The notes under the pieces: model-generated
Seen by the model: only the letters and a program-made list of their open reading frames with translations
What the model was told of the DNA's origin: nothing
The model's database searches: none
Shown here: positions 6,399 through 12,639 of the stretch, in pieces
Layout: every line of letters starts with the position of its first letter
Numbering within the stretch: the first letter of the stretch is position 1
NCBI GenBank assembly: GCA_963169135.1
Contig: CAUJEQ010000221.1
Span: 1-17,516, forward strand
From: Chloroflexota bacterium
Lineage (GTDB): Bacteria; Chloroflexota; Dehalococcoidia; Tepidiformales; Tepidiformaceae
Length of the DNA: 17,516 bases
Direction of reading: 5' to 3'
Program-made: the position numbers and the translations under genes

Positions 6399-6668
6399 AA
6401 AACTGCCCGCCGCGAAGTCCGGCTCGACCCCGAAGATGACCGCCTCCTCGAAGCCGAGCTCCGCGCCCGCAAGATGACCTTCGCCGCATGGGTGCGCGAC
6501 CAGCTTGCGGCTGCCCGCGAAGCCCGCGACCGCCGCCGCCGCGAACAGGCGCTGGAGCGTCTCCTCGCGCTCGCCGGCCGGGAGGCTGAGAGTGCTCCGC
6601 CTGACCCATCCTGGGAGGAAATCAAAGAACAGCTCGCCGCAAGGTACGACGACCTCCCCCGCGGATGA
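6387..6668 (+). CDS. VapB-like ribbon-helix-helix antitoxin
   Basis: 93 residues. The N-terminal part (about 7-45) fits a ribbon-helix-helix DNA-binding fold: a short strand REVRLDP, helix DDRLLEAELRAR, turn at KMTF, then helix AAWVRDQLAAAREA. The acidic C-terminal part (about 65-93, PPDPSWEEIKEQLAARYDD) would be the toxin-wrapping segment. It directly precedes a PIN-domain gene and overlaps it by ATGA (6665-6668), the usual order of antitoxin before toxin. The ATG at 6387 was chosen over one at 6369 because the -10 box ends 6 nt before it and the 6369 start would lie upstream of that promoter. The TGTACGG repeats around the start suggest autorepression. The antitoxin role rests on gene order and fold; sequence similarity to named VapB families was not tested. 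Confidence 0.75.
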   Translation: MAVRKTARREVRLDPEDDRLLEAELRARKMTFAAWVRDQLAAAREARDRRRREQALERLLALAGREAESAPPDPSWEEIKEQLAARYDDLPRG

Positions 6669-7105
6669 CTGCCTTCATTGATGCCAACGTAGTGATCCAT
6701 GCAACCGGGACGGATGCGAACCTCCGGGCGCTCTGCACGGAGATCTGCCGGCAGTCTGTAAAGGCTCCCGAACGTCTCATGACCAGCGCCGAGGTCCTCC
6801 AGGAGGTCCTTTGGGTGCGCCAGCGGACTCGCGGTCTCGAAAGCGCCCGGCTCGCTCTTGCCGTCGCCACCGACGCTTTCGACGTGGCCCCGCTCTTCGC
6901 CGAAGACATCCTCCTCGCGGCCAGCTACCCGGAAGTGCCCGGTCTCCAGGCTCGCGATCGCATCCACGTCGCTGTCATGGAGCGCCTTGGCATCTCCCAC
7001 ATCGTCTCGACAGACCGCGCCTATGATGCCGTCCGTGGCATCACCCGGCTCGATCCGGCAGACTTCGCCACCTGGAAGAATACCGTCTTCCCGGGAGTCT
7101 CATGA
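6665..7105 (+). CDS. VapC-like PIN-domain ribonuclease toxin
   Basis: 146 residues forming a PIN domain. The acidic metal-binding set is visible: Asp6 in FIDANVV, Glu43 in TSAEVLQEV, Asp98 in ARDRIHVAV and Asp117 in VSTDRAYD. Enzymes of this family cleave tRNA or rRNA with Mg2+ and are held inactive by the partner antitoxin. The gene overlaps the antitoxin by ATGA and its own stop overlaps the next start by ATGA (7102-7105), so three genes are translationally chained. All four acidic positions are intact, so the toxin appears functional. The target RNA cannot be deduced. A PIN protein in a housekeeping neighbourhood could also be a stable chromosomal module with little toxicity. Confidence 0.85.
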   Translation: MTAFIDANVVIHATGTDANLRALCTEICRQSVKAPERLMTSAEVLQEVLWVRQRTRGLESARLALAVATDAFDVAPLFAEDILLAASYPEVPGLQARDRIHVAVMERLGISHIVSTDRAYDAVRGITRLDPADFATWKNTVFPGVS

Positions 7106-8304
7106 ACGACGCCATTGAACCGGTCCTCGCCGGCCTCCGCGAAGAGCGGCTGCTCGAGTTACAGCTGCGCTACGCCGAGACCCCCGCGCCCACCTTCGAT
7201 GAAAGCCGCCGTGCCGGTGTCGTTGCCCAGCTCTGGCGCGAAGCGGGCCTCGACCCCCACATCGACGAGGCCGGCAACGTCCTTGCCCTCCGGCCTGGCG
7301 TGCGCGACGAGCCCCTCCTGGTCGTCTCCGCTCATCTCGATACCGTCTTTCCTATCGACCAGGACGTCACCGTCCGCCGCCCCGGCGATTGGTGCGACTA
7401 CTGCGAGACCCCAGGCGTGGTCCCCGAGGGCGAATACCATGGCCCCGGTATCTCCGATTGCGCGGCCGGCCTCGCTTCCGTCACCGGAGTGATCGAGGCG
7501 CTCCAGGCGGCCCGGGCGGTCACGCCGTCGAGCATTCTCTTCGCCGCCGTCGTCGGCGAGGAAGGCATCGGCGACCTGAAAGGCACGCGCCACCTCTTTG
7601 CCAGTGACTGGGGCCCACGCATCGGGGCCTTCGTCACCGTCGACATCGGCGTGCGCGGGGCACTCATCCACACCGGGGTCGCCAGCTACCGCTACCGGTT
7701 CACGTTCCGCGGCCCGGGCGGCCACGCCTGGGACAACTTCGGGCGGTACAACCCCCTCCATGCCGCAGCCCGAGCCGCGGGCAAAATCGCGATGTACAGC
7801 GCACCAGCCGAGCCGCGCACCAGTTACAACGTGGGCATCATCGGGGGCGGCCGATCGATCAACGCGATCCCCGAATCCGCCTTCTTCGAACTCGACCTCC
7901 GCTGCGTTGACCCCGGCGGCCTCGAAGCGGCCGCCGCCCATATCCTCGATCTCGTTCGCGCCGGCCACGAAGAGTACGCCGCTACCGTTGACGGCGACTC
8001 CTCGTACGCCGCCGAGATGCTCGGCTACCGGCCGGGCGGCACCACTCCCTGGGACGATCCGCTCGTGGCCGCCGCTTGCCAGGCCATCGAGGCCGAAGGA
8101 CTCGTGGTCCGCACCGGCCCCGCCTCGACCGATGCCAACATCCCCATCGGTCTCGGAATCCCGGCCGTTGCCTTCCCCTGGGGCGGCAGCGAGCGCAACC
8201 TTCACTCGGTTCGCGAAAGCTTCCGCCCGAAGGGCCGCCTCCTTGACGTCCGCGCCCTCGCCCGTCTTGCGCTGACCTACCGCGGGCCTCAGCTCACCAG
8301 GTAG
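7102..8304 (+). CDS. M20-family metallopeptidase (amidohydrolase-like peptidase)
   Basis: 400 residues with the two-domain M20 layout. The catalytic domain shows SAHLDTVF (metal ligand His78, catalytic Asp80), GPGISDCAAG (bridging Asp119), VGEEGIGD (Glu153 general base, Glu154 ligand), VTVDIG (Asp181 ligand) and the late His368 in NLHSVRE. The lid/dimerisation domain runs from about 190 to 305 and contains GPGGHAWDNFG with His208. The set resembles peptidase T or carboxypeptidase G2-type enzymes that release amino acids from peptides or acyl-amino acids, requiring two metal ions. A short insert with WCDYC (97-101) precedes the bridging Asp. The gene starts inside the toxin stop codon, an odd operon partner for a toxin-antitoxin pair. 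The last 16 nt overlap the convergent gene on the other strand. The substrate is unknown. Confidence 0.88.
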   Translation: MNDAIEPVLAGLREERLLELQLRYAETPAPTFDESRRAGVVAQLWREAGLDPHIDEAGNVLALRPGVRDEPLLVVSAHLDTVFPIDQDVTVRRPGDWCDYCETPGVVPEGEYHGPGISDCAAGLASVTGVIEALQAARAVTPSSILFAAVVGEEGIGDLKGTRHLFASDWGPRIGAFVTVDIGVRGALIHTGVASYRYRFTFRGPGGHAWDNFGRYNPLHAAARAAGKIAMYSAPAEPRTSYNVGIIGGGRSINAIPESAFFELDLRCVDPGGLEAAAAHILDLVRAGHEEYAATVDGDSSYAAEMLGYRPGGTTPWDDPLVAAACQAIEAEGLVVRTGPASTDANIPIGLGIPAVAFPWGGSERNLHSVRESFRPKGRLLDVRALARLALTYRGPQLTR

Positions 8305-9170
8305 AGCACCACTCCGGCCACCGGGATGACTACCCAGACCATTCCCGTGAGCACGATCGCCACGGTCGCGAACATGCGCGAGTTATCGCGCGGCGGCTCT
8401 CCTGAGTGACCCACCACCTCCCACAGCGCGGCCAACGGCTGGCTCATGATGAGCCGTGACCGCCGGTGCGCGAGCCCCGCCCCGCTGAGCAAGACCGACG
8501 AAAGGAACAGGAACAGCAGAAACAGCACCGCGAACCCGATGCCGATCACCGGCCGCGAGAGGAAGTCGATAGCCCCGAGGTACTGGCCCACCGAAGCCGC
8601 CAGCGGAACAGCCGCCCCACCGGCCACCAGCACCGGCGCGCCCAGCCCGCCGCCACTGAAGCCCGGCGCCAGCCGGTCCGCTTCCACCCGCGCCCGTGCG
8701 AGGGCGGAACGTTCCGGCGAGCCCGGCAACGATTGGGCCTCGCGCCGCGCGTACAACCGTCGCAGCGCAGCCGCCACATCGCGCGCATACGACTTCACGA
8801 TGTACGAAGCCACAAACTCCGCCCCGAACTCAGCCAGCGGCCGCAGCGGCCCGAACCACCGCGAGACACGCACGTTCCGCGCGCCCTCCCGGTCCAGCAC
8901 CTCCAGTGCGCGCATCGCCAGCCGGTGCGCCTCCAGGAATCGGCCCGGCACCGCGAGTGGTCCGGCCGCCGCGAGGTCCCTCGCGATCCGCGCCTCGTCT
9001 TCGCTCTCCCCCGTGAATCGCTCCAGCGCGGCTTCCGCGGCTGCCTCCGGGCTGTGGGTCAACAGCTGCCGCGTCCGCTCCAATTGCTCGGTCAGCTCGT
9101 CCAGCAGGTCATCGCCGGGAATCCGCCGCCGCCCGCGGTTCTCGCCCTCAGTCCCGGCTCCTTCTGCCAT
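8289..9170 (-). CDS. Membrane protein with long alpha-helical cytoplasmic part, function unknown
   Basis: 293 residues from the ATG at 9170. Residues 1-190 are charged and Ala/Arg/Glu-rich, predicted mostly helical, and include a few hydrophobic turns (about 105-130). Hydrophobic segments follow at about 188-206, 213-240 (a strongly Leu/Phe-rich stretch) and 268-292, the last reaching the C-terminus. I recognise no enzyme motif or named family. It begins 20 nt after the nadD stop, so the two may be co-transcribed, but it also has its own -10 box TACACT 7 nt before the ATG. An upstream start at 9191 would extend across that promoter, so I prefer 9170. Its 3' end overlaps the convergent M20 peptidase gene by 16 nt. 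Confidence 0.72.
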   Translation of the reverse strand: MAEGAGTEGENRGRRRIPGDDLLDELTEQLERTRQLLTHSPEAAAEAALERFTGESEDEARIARDLAAAGPLAVPGRFLEAHRLAMRALEVLDREGARNVRVSRWFGPLRPLAEFGAEFVASYIVKSYARDVAAALRRLYARREAQSLPGSPERSALARARVEADRLAPGFSGGGLGAPVLVAGGAAVPLAASVGQYLGAIDFLSRPVIGIGFAVLFLLFLFLSSVLLSGAGLAHRRSRLIMSQPLAALWEVVGHSGEPPRDNSRMFATVAIVLTGMVWVVIPVAGVVLYLVS

Positions 9171-9177
9171 GGCGCGG

Positions 9178-9183
9178 AGTGTA
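9178..9183 (-). promoter_or_regulatory. -10 box TACACT, 9170 membrane protein (leaderless type)
   Basis: TACACT on the minus strand ends 7 nt before the ATG at 9170. It lies between the nadD stop and this start, within the 20-nt gap, so the downstream gene can be expressed on its own. Confidence 0.5.
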
Positions 9184-9190
9184 CACGCCA

Positions 9191-9817
9191 CTACGGCTTC
9201 GCCGGGGCCGCGCCCCCGTACAACCCCTCGCGTTCGATGTACTCCCGCACGGCCTCTGGCACCAGGTACCGGATCGGCTGCCCGGCCGCGACACGCCCCC
9301 GCACCTCGGTCGAACTGATACGCAACGGCGGCATCTCCACTTGCTCAAAGCCCCGCGTGCCCGCCCCCGGCTCCTTCTCCGCCACGACGATCCGCGCCAG
9401 ATCCCGGATCTCTTCCGGCCCGCGCCAGTTCGGCAGGTCGGCCACGGCGTCGCTCCCCAGCACCAGCACGATCTCCTCGTGGCCTTCCGCGCGCAGCTCG
9501 CGTAGCGTCTCGAGGGTGTAGCTCGGCCCCGGCCTCCGCACCTCCCGGCGGTCCGCCTCGAAGTGCGGGTTCCCGGCAATCGCCAGCCGGACCATCGCGA
9601 GCCGGCTCGCTCCCGGCGTCACCTTCCGCGGCGCGGTCACCCCTGCCAGCCGGTTCTCGGCCGTATCCGTCCCCGTCTTCCGGTAGGGGTCCCCCGCGGG
9701 CACGAACAGCACGCGCTCACAGTCGAACTGCCAGCGCACGCATTCGCCCAGCACGAGGTGCCCGATGTGCGGCGGGTCGAACGTCCCCCCAAGGACGGCT
9801 ATGCGGCTACCTGCCAT
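9191..9817 (-). CDS. nadD: Nicotinate-nucleotide adenylyltransferase NadD
   Basis: 208 residues. NadD joins nicotinate mononucleotide to AMP from ATP, giving deamido-NAD. The nucleotidyltransferase motif GGTFDPPHIGH lies at residues 10-20, the adenine-binding GSDAVADLP at 121-129, and ISSTEVR at 167-173. Residues 46-72 form a longer loop than in many homologues, between AGDPYRK and RLAMVRLAI. The ATG at 9817 follows a -10-like TAGACT by 6 nt, with no Shine-Dalgarno sequence. nadD and rsfS are often neighbours in other bacteria; here they lie about 7 kb apart on the same strand. All catalytic motifs are intact. The gene is divergent from groEL across a 250-nt control region. Confidence 0.95.
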   Translation of the reverse strand: MAGSRIAVLGGTFDPPHIGHLVLGECVRWQFDCERVLFVPAGDPYRKTGTDTAENRLAGVTAPRKVTPGASRLAMVRLAIAGNPHFEADRREVRRPGPSYTLETLRELRAEGHEEIVLVLGSDAVADLPNWRGPEEIRDLARIVVAEKEPGAGTRGFEQVEMPPLRISSTEVRGRVAAGQPIRYLVPEAVREYIEREGLYGGAAPAKP

Positions 9818-9823
9818 GGCAGA

Positions 9824-9829
9824 AGTCTA
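9824..9829 (-). promoter_or_regulatory. -10 box TAGACT, nadD (leaderless type)
   Basis: TAGACT on the minus strand ends 6 nt before the ATG at 9817. There is no ribosome binding site between the two. The spacing is the same as at other leaderless candidates in the window. Confidence 0.45.
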
Positions 9830-9895
9830 AAGGACAGCGCCGACCGGGAGCCTCATGCGCCTGCGCCGGCCCCCCCCGGGCGCCACCCACCCGGC

Positions 9896-9923
9896 GCCAA
9901 TCGACAATCGTCAATCGCCAATC
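9896..9923. repeat. Four tandem heptamers (GNCAATC), nadD-groEL gap
   Basis: Four adjacent 7-nt units read GCCAATC, GACAATC, GTCAATC, GCCAATC. On the other strand each is GATTGNC. The variation is confined to positions 2 and 3. They sit about 77 nt upstream of the CIRCE operator and about 67 nt upstream of the nadD promoter. Confidence 0.8.
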
Positions 9924-9927
9924 CCTC

Positions 9928-9955
9928 CGCCCTTCGAACTTCGCCCTTCGAACCT
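9928..9955. repeat. Two tandem 14-mers (CGCCCTTCGAACYT)
   Basis: Two adjacent 14-nt units differ at one base: CGCCCTTCGAACTT and CGCCCTTCGAACCT. Each contains the palindrome TTCGAA. They follow the heptamers after four bases. No function is evident. Confidence 0.8.
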
Positions 9956-9999
9956 CCCCTCCCCTCTTGCGCACCGCCCACCGATCCGCCACCATGCCA

Positions 10000-10026
10000 T
10001 TAGCACTCATTGACAGGGAGTGCTAA
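10000..10026 (+). promoter_or_regulatory. CIRCE operator (HrcA binding site) of groEL
   Basis: TTAGCACTC, nine bases, GAGTGCTAA: a perfect match to the CIRCE consensus. HrcA binds it and represses groE and dnaK operons until heat or unfolded protein titrates GroEL away (established). A TTGACA lies within the spacer at 10010-10015, and a possible -10, TACGCT, at 10029-10034; the 13-nt spacing is short, so the exact promoter is unsure. HrcA itself must be encoded elsewhere. Confidence 0.97.
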
Positions 10027-10067
10027 TATACGCTCCGCACATCACAACACCCCTCACCGAGGTACTC

Positions 10068-11675
10068 ATGGCAAAGCAGCTGCTCTTCGACGAAGAAGCA
10101 CGGCATTCTCTCAAGCGCGGCATCGACGCGCTCGCGGATGCCGTCAAGATCACCCTTGGCCCCAAGGGCCGCAACGTTGTCCTCGATAAGAAGTTCGGCG
10201 CGCCGACCATCACCAACGACGGCGTCACTATCGCCAAGGACATCGAGCTCGAAGACCCCTTCGAGAACATCGGCGCCCAGCTCGCCAAGGAAATCGCTTC
10301 CAAGACCAACGACATCGCGGGTGACGGCACCACCACCGCCACGGTCCTCGGCCAGGCAATCGTCCAGGAAGGCCTGAAGAACGTCGCCGCTGGCGCCAAC
10401 CCGATGGGCCTCAAGCGCGGCCTCGAAGCCGGCGCCGCCGCCCTCGTCGAGGCCATCAAGAAGAACAGCATCAAGGTCACCGAGCGCAACCAGATGGCGC
10501 AGGTCGCCACCATCTCCGCCAATAACGATGCCTCCATCGGCAACCTCATTGGCGAGTGCATGGAAAAGGTCGGCAAGGACGGCGTCATCACCGTCGAAGA
10601 GTCCAAGGGCATCCAGACCGAAGTCGAGTACGTCGACGGTATGGCCTTCGACCGCGGCTATATCAGCCCCTACTTCGTGACCAACCCGGACCGCATGGAA
10701 GCGGTCGTTGAGGATCCTTACCTTCTCATCACCGATAAGAAGCTCAGCTCGGTCCAGGAAATCCTGCCGATGCTCGAAAAGATCCTCCAGGTCACGAAGA
10801 ACGTCGTCATCATCTGTGGCGACCTCGACGGCGAAGCCCTCGCCACCCTCGCGGTCAACAAACTCCGCGGCACCATCAACATCCTCGCCGTGAAGGCCCC
10901 GGGCTTCGGTGACCGCCAGAAGGACAACCTCGGCGACCTCGCGGTCCTCACCGGCGCCACCGTCATCTCCGAAGAAATCGGCCGCACCCTCGAAAGCGTC
11001 GAGGTCGGCGACCTTGGCCGCGCCCGCCGCATCACCTCCACCAAGGAAGAGACCACCATCATCGAGGGCAAGGGCAAGAAGAAGGACCTGGACGCTCGCG
11101 TCTCCCAGATCCGCGCCATCCTCGACGATGCGAAGAGCGATTGGGACCGTGAAAAGGCCCAGGAGCGCCTTGGCAAGCTCGCCGGCAGCGTCGCCGTCAT
11201 CAAGGTCGGCGCCGCCACCGAGGTCGAGCTCAAGGAAAAGAAGCACCGCGTCGAGGACGCCCTCAGCGCCACCCGCGCCGCCGTCGAAGAAGGCATCGTC
11301 TCCGGTGGTGGCGTCGCACTCATCAACGCCCTCCCCGTGCTTGACAAGATCAAGCTCGACGGCGACGAGGCCACCGGTGTCCGCATCCTCCGCCGCGCCC
11401 TCGAAGAGCCTCTTCGCCGGATCGCCATCAACGCCGGCAAGGACGGCTCGGTGGTCGTTGAGGAAGTCAAGAAGCTCGCCAAGGGCCACGGCTACGATGC
11501 CCAGAAGGACGAGTACGGCGACATGGTTGCCAAGGGCATCATCGACCCGGCCAAGGTGACTCGCTCGGCCATCGAGAACGCCGTCTCCATCGCCGCCATG
11601 GTCCTCACCACCAACTGCCTGGTCACGGAGAAGCCCGAACGGGAAGCTCCCATCCAGGCCCCGCCGATGTACTAA
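10068..11675 (+). CDS. groEL: Chaperonin GroEL (60 kDa, Hsp60)
   Basis: 535 residues, slightly short of the common 540-548. The ATP-driven folding chamber protein works with GroES in the cytoplasm. The family landmarks are KITLGPKGRNVVL (about 28-40), the DGVT segment (about 51-54), AGDGTTTAT (about 84-92), the apical domain with KAPGFGDRQ, and the ATP-binding GIVSGGGVAL near residue 412. The C-terminus ends in EAPIQAPPMY and lacks the GGM repeats of many GroELs. GAGG lies 5 nt before ATG 10068, so unlike several neighbours this gene has a leader with a ribosome binding site. It is under CIRCE control. There is no groES immediately upstream or downstream, so it is a single-gene transcript closed by the terminator at 11727. 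Confidence 0.98.
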   Translation: MAKQLLFDEEARHSLKRGIDALADAVKITLGPKGRNVVLDKKFGAPTITNDGVTIAKDIELEDPFENIGAQLAKEIASKTNDIAGDGTTTATVLGQAIVQEGLKNVAAGANPMGLKRGLEAGAAALVEAIKKNSIKVTERNQMAQVATISANNDASIGNLIGECMEKVGKDGVITVEESKGIQTEVEYVDGMAFDRGYISPYFVTNPDRMEAVVEDPYLLITDKKLSSVQEILPMLEKILQVTKNVVIICGDLDGEALATLAVNKLRGTINILAVKAPGFGDRQKDNLGDLAVLTGATVISEEIGRTLESVEVGDLGRARRITSTKEETTIIEGKGKKKDLDARVSQIRAILDDAKSDWDREKAQERLGKLAGSVAVIKVGAATEVELKEKKHRVEDALSATRAAVEEGIVSGGGVALINALPVLDKIKLDGDEATGVRILRRALEEPLRRIAINAGKDGSVVVEEVKKLAKGHGYDAQKDEYGDMVAKGIIDPAKVTRSAIENAVSIAAMVLTTNCLVTEKPEREAPIQAPPMY

Positions 11676-11726
11676 CCCGGCGATACCCCCGCCCGGCCCG
11701 GCCGGGAAACGCGGTGGAACACGTCT

Positions 11727-11766
11727 CGAGGGGGTGCGGCGAAAGCCCACCCCCTCGCCTGTTTTC
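11727..11766 (+). terminator. Rho-independent terminator after groEL
   Basis: A 10-bp perfect stem, CGAGGGGGTG (11727-11736) with CACCCCCTCG (11748-11757), continues past one bulged C into GGC/GCC closed by a GAAA tetraloop. It is followed by CCTGTTTTC. The stem is very stable and the T-run short but present. It lies 51 nt past the groEL stop and upstream of the next gene. Confidence 0.85.
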
Positions 11767-11802
11767 AAGCCGCCCCACGCACCGCACAACGGAGATCGTG
11801 AC

Positions 11803-12231
11803 ATGCGAACAGAAAACGGAATCCCAATCGACATCGAAGCCATGGAGAAGTTGCTCACCCAGGGCGACCTGATCACCATCGGATTCACCCTCTTCCCCCT
11901 CCGTCTCCTCGTCGATACGCGGACGAACGACACCGACGGCCAGTGGGTCGGTCTCGTGGAGCCCGTCGCCTCAGTCCAGGAGCGCTACCTCTGGCTCGGC
12001 CGCCATCGCGGCAGCTTCGGTTCCCCGGAGGCGTTCTCGTTCTTCATCTGGCCCGAAACCGTCCGCGGCCTGATCGATCGCGACTTGTTGCGGGCCTTGC
12101 GCCACCGCCTCTCGCCCCAGGCGTGCAATGCCCTCGACACCGCGCTCAACCAGGCTCTCGAACTTGAGCGCCAGGCGATCATCGATGCCGTCCGCGGCAC
12201 CGAGGCCTGGCCCGCGATCTGGCAGGCCTAG
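11803..12231 (+). CDS. Hypothetical protein, soluble, alpha/beta
   Basis: 142 residues from ATG 11803, which has GGAG 9 nt upstream. An in-frame start at 11734 lies inside the terminator hairpin and is rejected. The first half (about 15-75) looks beta-rich (DLITIGFTLFPLRLLVDTR, then WVGLVEPVASVQERYLWLG), and the second half is helical with a Leu-rich stretch (about 85-125) ending in EAWPAIWQA. No signal peptide, membrane segment or catalytic motif is visible, and I do not recognise a family. The region between groEL and this gene holds a strong terminator, so it probably has separate transcription or is reached by read-through. Codon use matches its neighbours. Confidence 0.7.
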   Translation: MRTENGIPIDIEAMEKLLTQGDLITIGFTLFPLRLLVDTRTNDTDGQWVGLVEPVASVQERYLWLGRHRGSFGSPEAFSFFIWPETVRGLIDRDLLRALRHRLSPQACNALDTALNQALELERQAIIDAVRGTEAWPAIWQA

Positions 12232-12304
12232 CCCGCCACCCCTGAAGCCACAATGGTTTGGATCGAATAAAGGTACTCTGTTTCACCATTCGCGCGTCGC
12301 TGGT

Positions 12305-12328
12305 GGCTATCACGTGCCGTCGTTAGCC
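12305..12328 (+). promoter_or_regulatory. Dyad GGCTA-N14-TAGCC overlapping the winged-helix gene promoter
   Basis: GGCTA at 12305-12309 and TAGCC at 12324-12328 form a 5-bp inverted repeat whose right arm lies within the -10 box. A small winged-helix regulator follows, so autoregulation is plausible. Five-base arms can arise by chance. Confidence 0.35.
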
Positions 12329-12329
12329 T
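12324..12329 (+). promoter_or_regulatory. -10 box TAGCCT, winged-helix regulator (leaderless type)
   Basis: TAGCCT ends 6 nt before the ATG at 12336, without a ribosome binding site. It fits the TANNNT-plus-6 pattern seen elsewhere in the window. Confidence 0.4.
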
Positions 12330-12335
12330 GTGTTC

Positions 12336-12626
12336 ATGTCTGACTGGTCGCTGCTGACAAATCACGCCAACGTCCTCCTCTGTATCACCGAGGAGCCCGA
12401 CATCCGCCTCCGCGACCTCGCGGCCAAAGTCCACATCAGCGAGGGGGCCGTGAAGCGTATCGTCTCCGACCTCGAAAAAGGCGGCTACCTGGCTCGCGAG
12501 CGCCACGGCCGCCGTAACCACTACGAGGTCAATACCGCTGCCACGCTGAACGGCCCAATTGCCCAGGGCCTCCAGCTCGGCGCGCTCATTTCGGCCCTGT
12601 TGCCCATGTTCGCCAGCTCGCTCTGA
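12336..12626 (+). CDS. Small winged helix-turn-helix transcriptional regulator (MarR-like)
   Basis: 96 residues, essentially a single winged-helix domain. A first helix (about 5-20), the segment RLRDLAAKVHISEGAVKRIVSDLEKGG (about 26-52) with a clear helix-turn-helix, and the wing LARERHGRRNHYEVN (about 54-68) match MarR/GntR-type DNA-binding domains. The last third (about 73-96) is a hydrophobic helix probably used for dimerisation. No ligand-binding domain is attached. The ATG at 12336 is preferred over a GTG two codons earlier because of the -10 box spacing. It converges on the helicase gene with only 13 nt between their stops. Targets are unknown. Confidence 0.85.
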   Translation: MSDWSLLTNHANVLLCITEEPDIRLRDLAAKVHISEGAVKRIVSDLEKGGYLARERHGRRNHYEVNTAATLNGPIAQGLQLGALISALLPMFASSL

Positions 12627-12639
12627 CCGCGGCGCCGCC

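Larger units (their letters stand above)
12232..12335. other. Intergenic control region with an AT-richer patch
   Basis: 104 nt between the hypothetical gene and the winged-helix gene. It holds an AT-richer segment at 12250-12290 bounded by AATGGT (12252-12257) and ACCATT (12285-12290), then the dyad GGCTA-N14-TAGCC (12305-12328). No ORF or RNA gene is evident. Confidence 0.4.

Noticed and set aside
10023..11933. A 636-codon open frame antisense to groEL
   Set aside because: Its Asp/Gly/Ala-rich product mirrors GroEL codon bias and has no recognisable domain; groEL on the other strand is unmistakable.
12252..12290. AATGGT/ACCATT inverted repeat as a hairpin or mobile-element remnant
   Set aside because: Six-base arms with a 27-nt loop are weak, and no target duplication or transposase trace is present.
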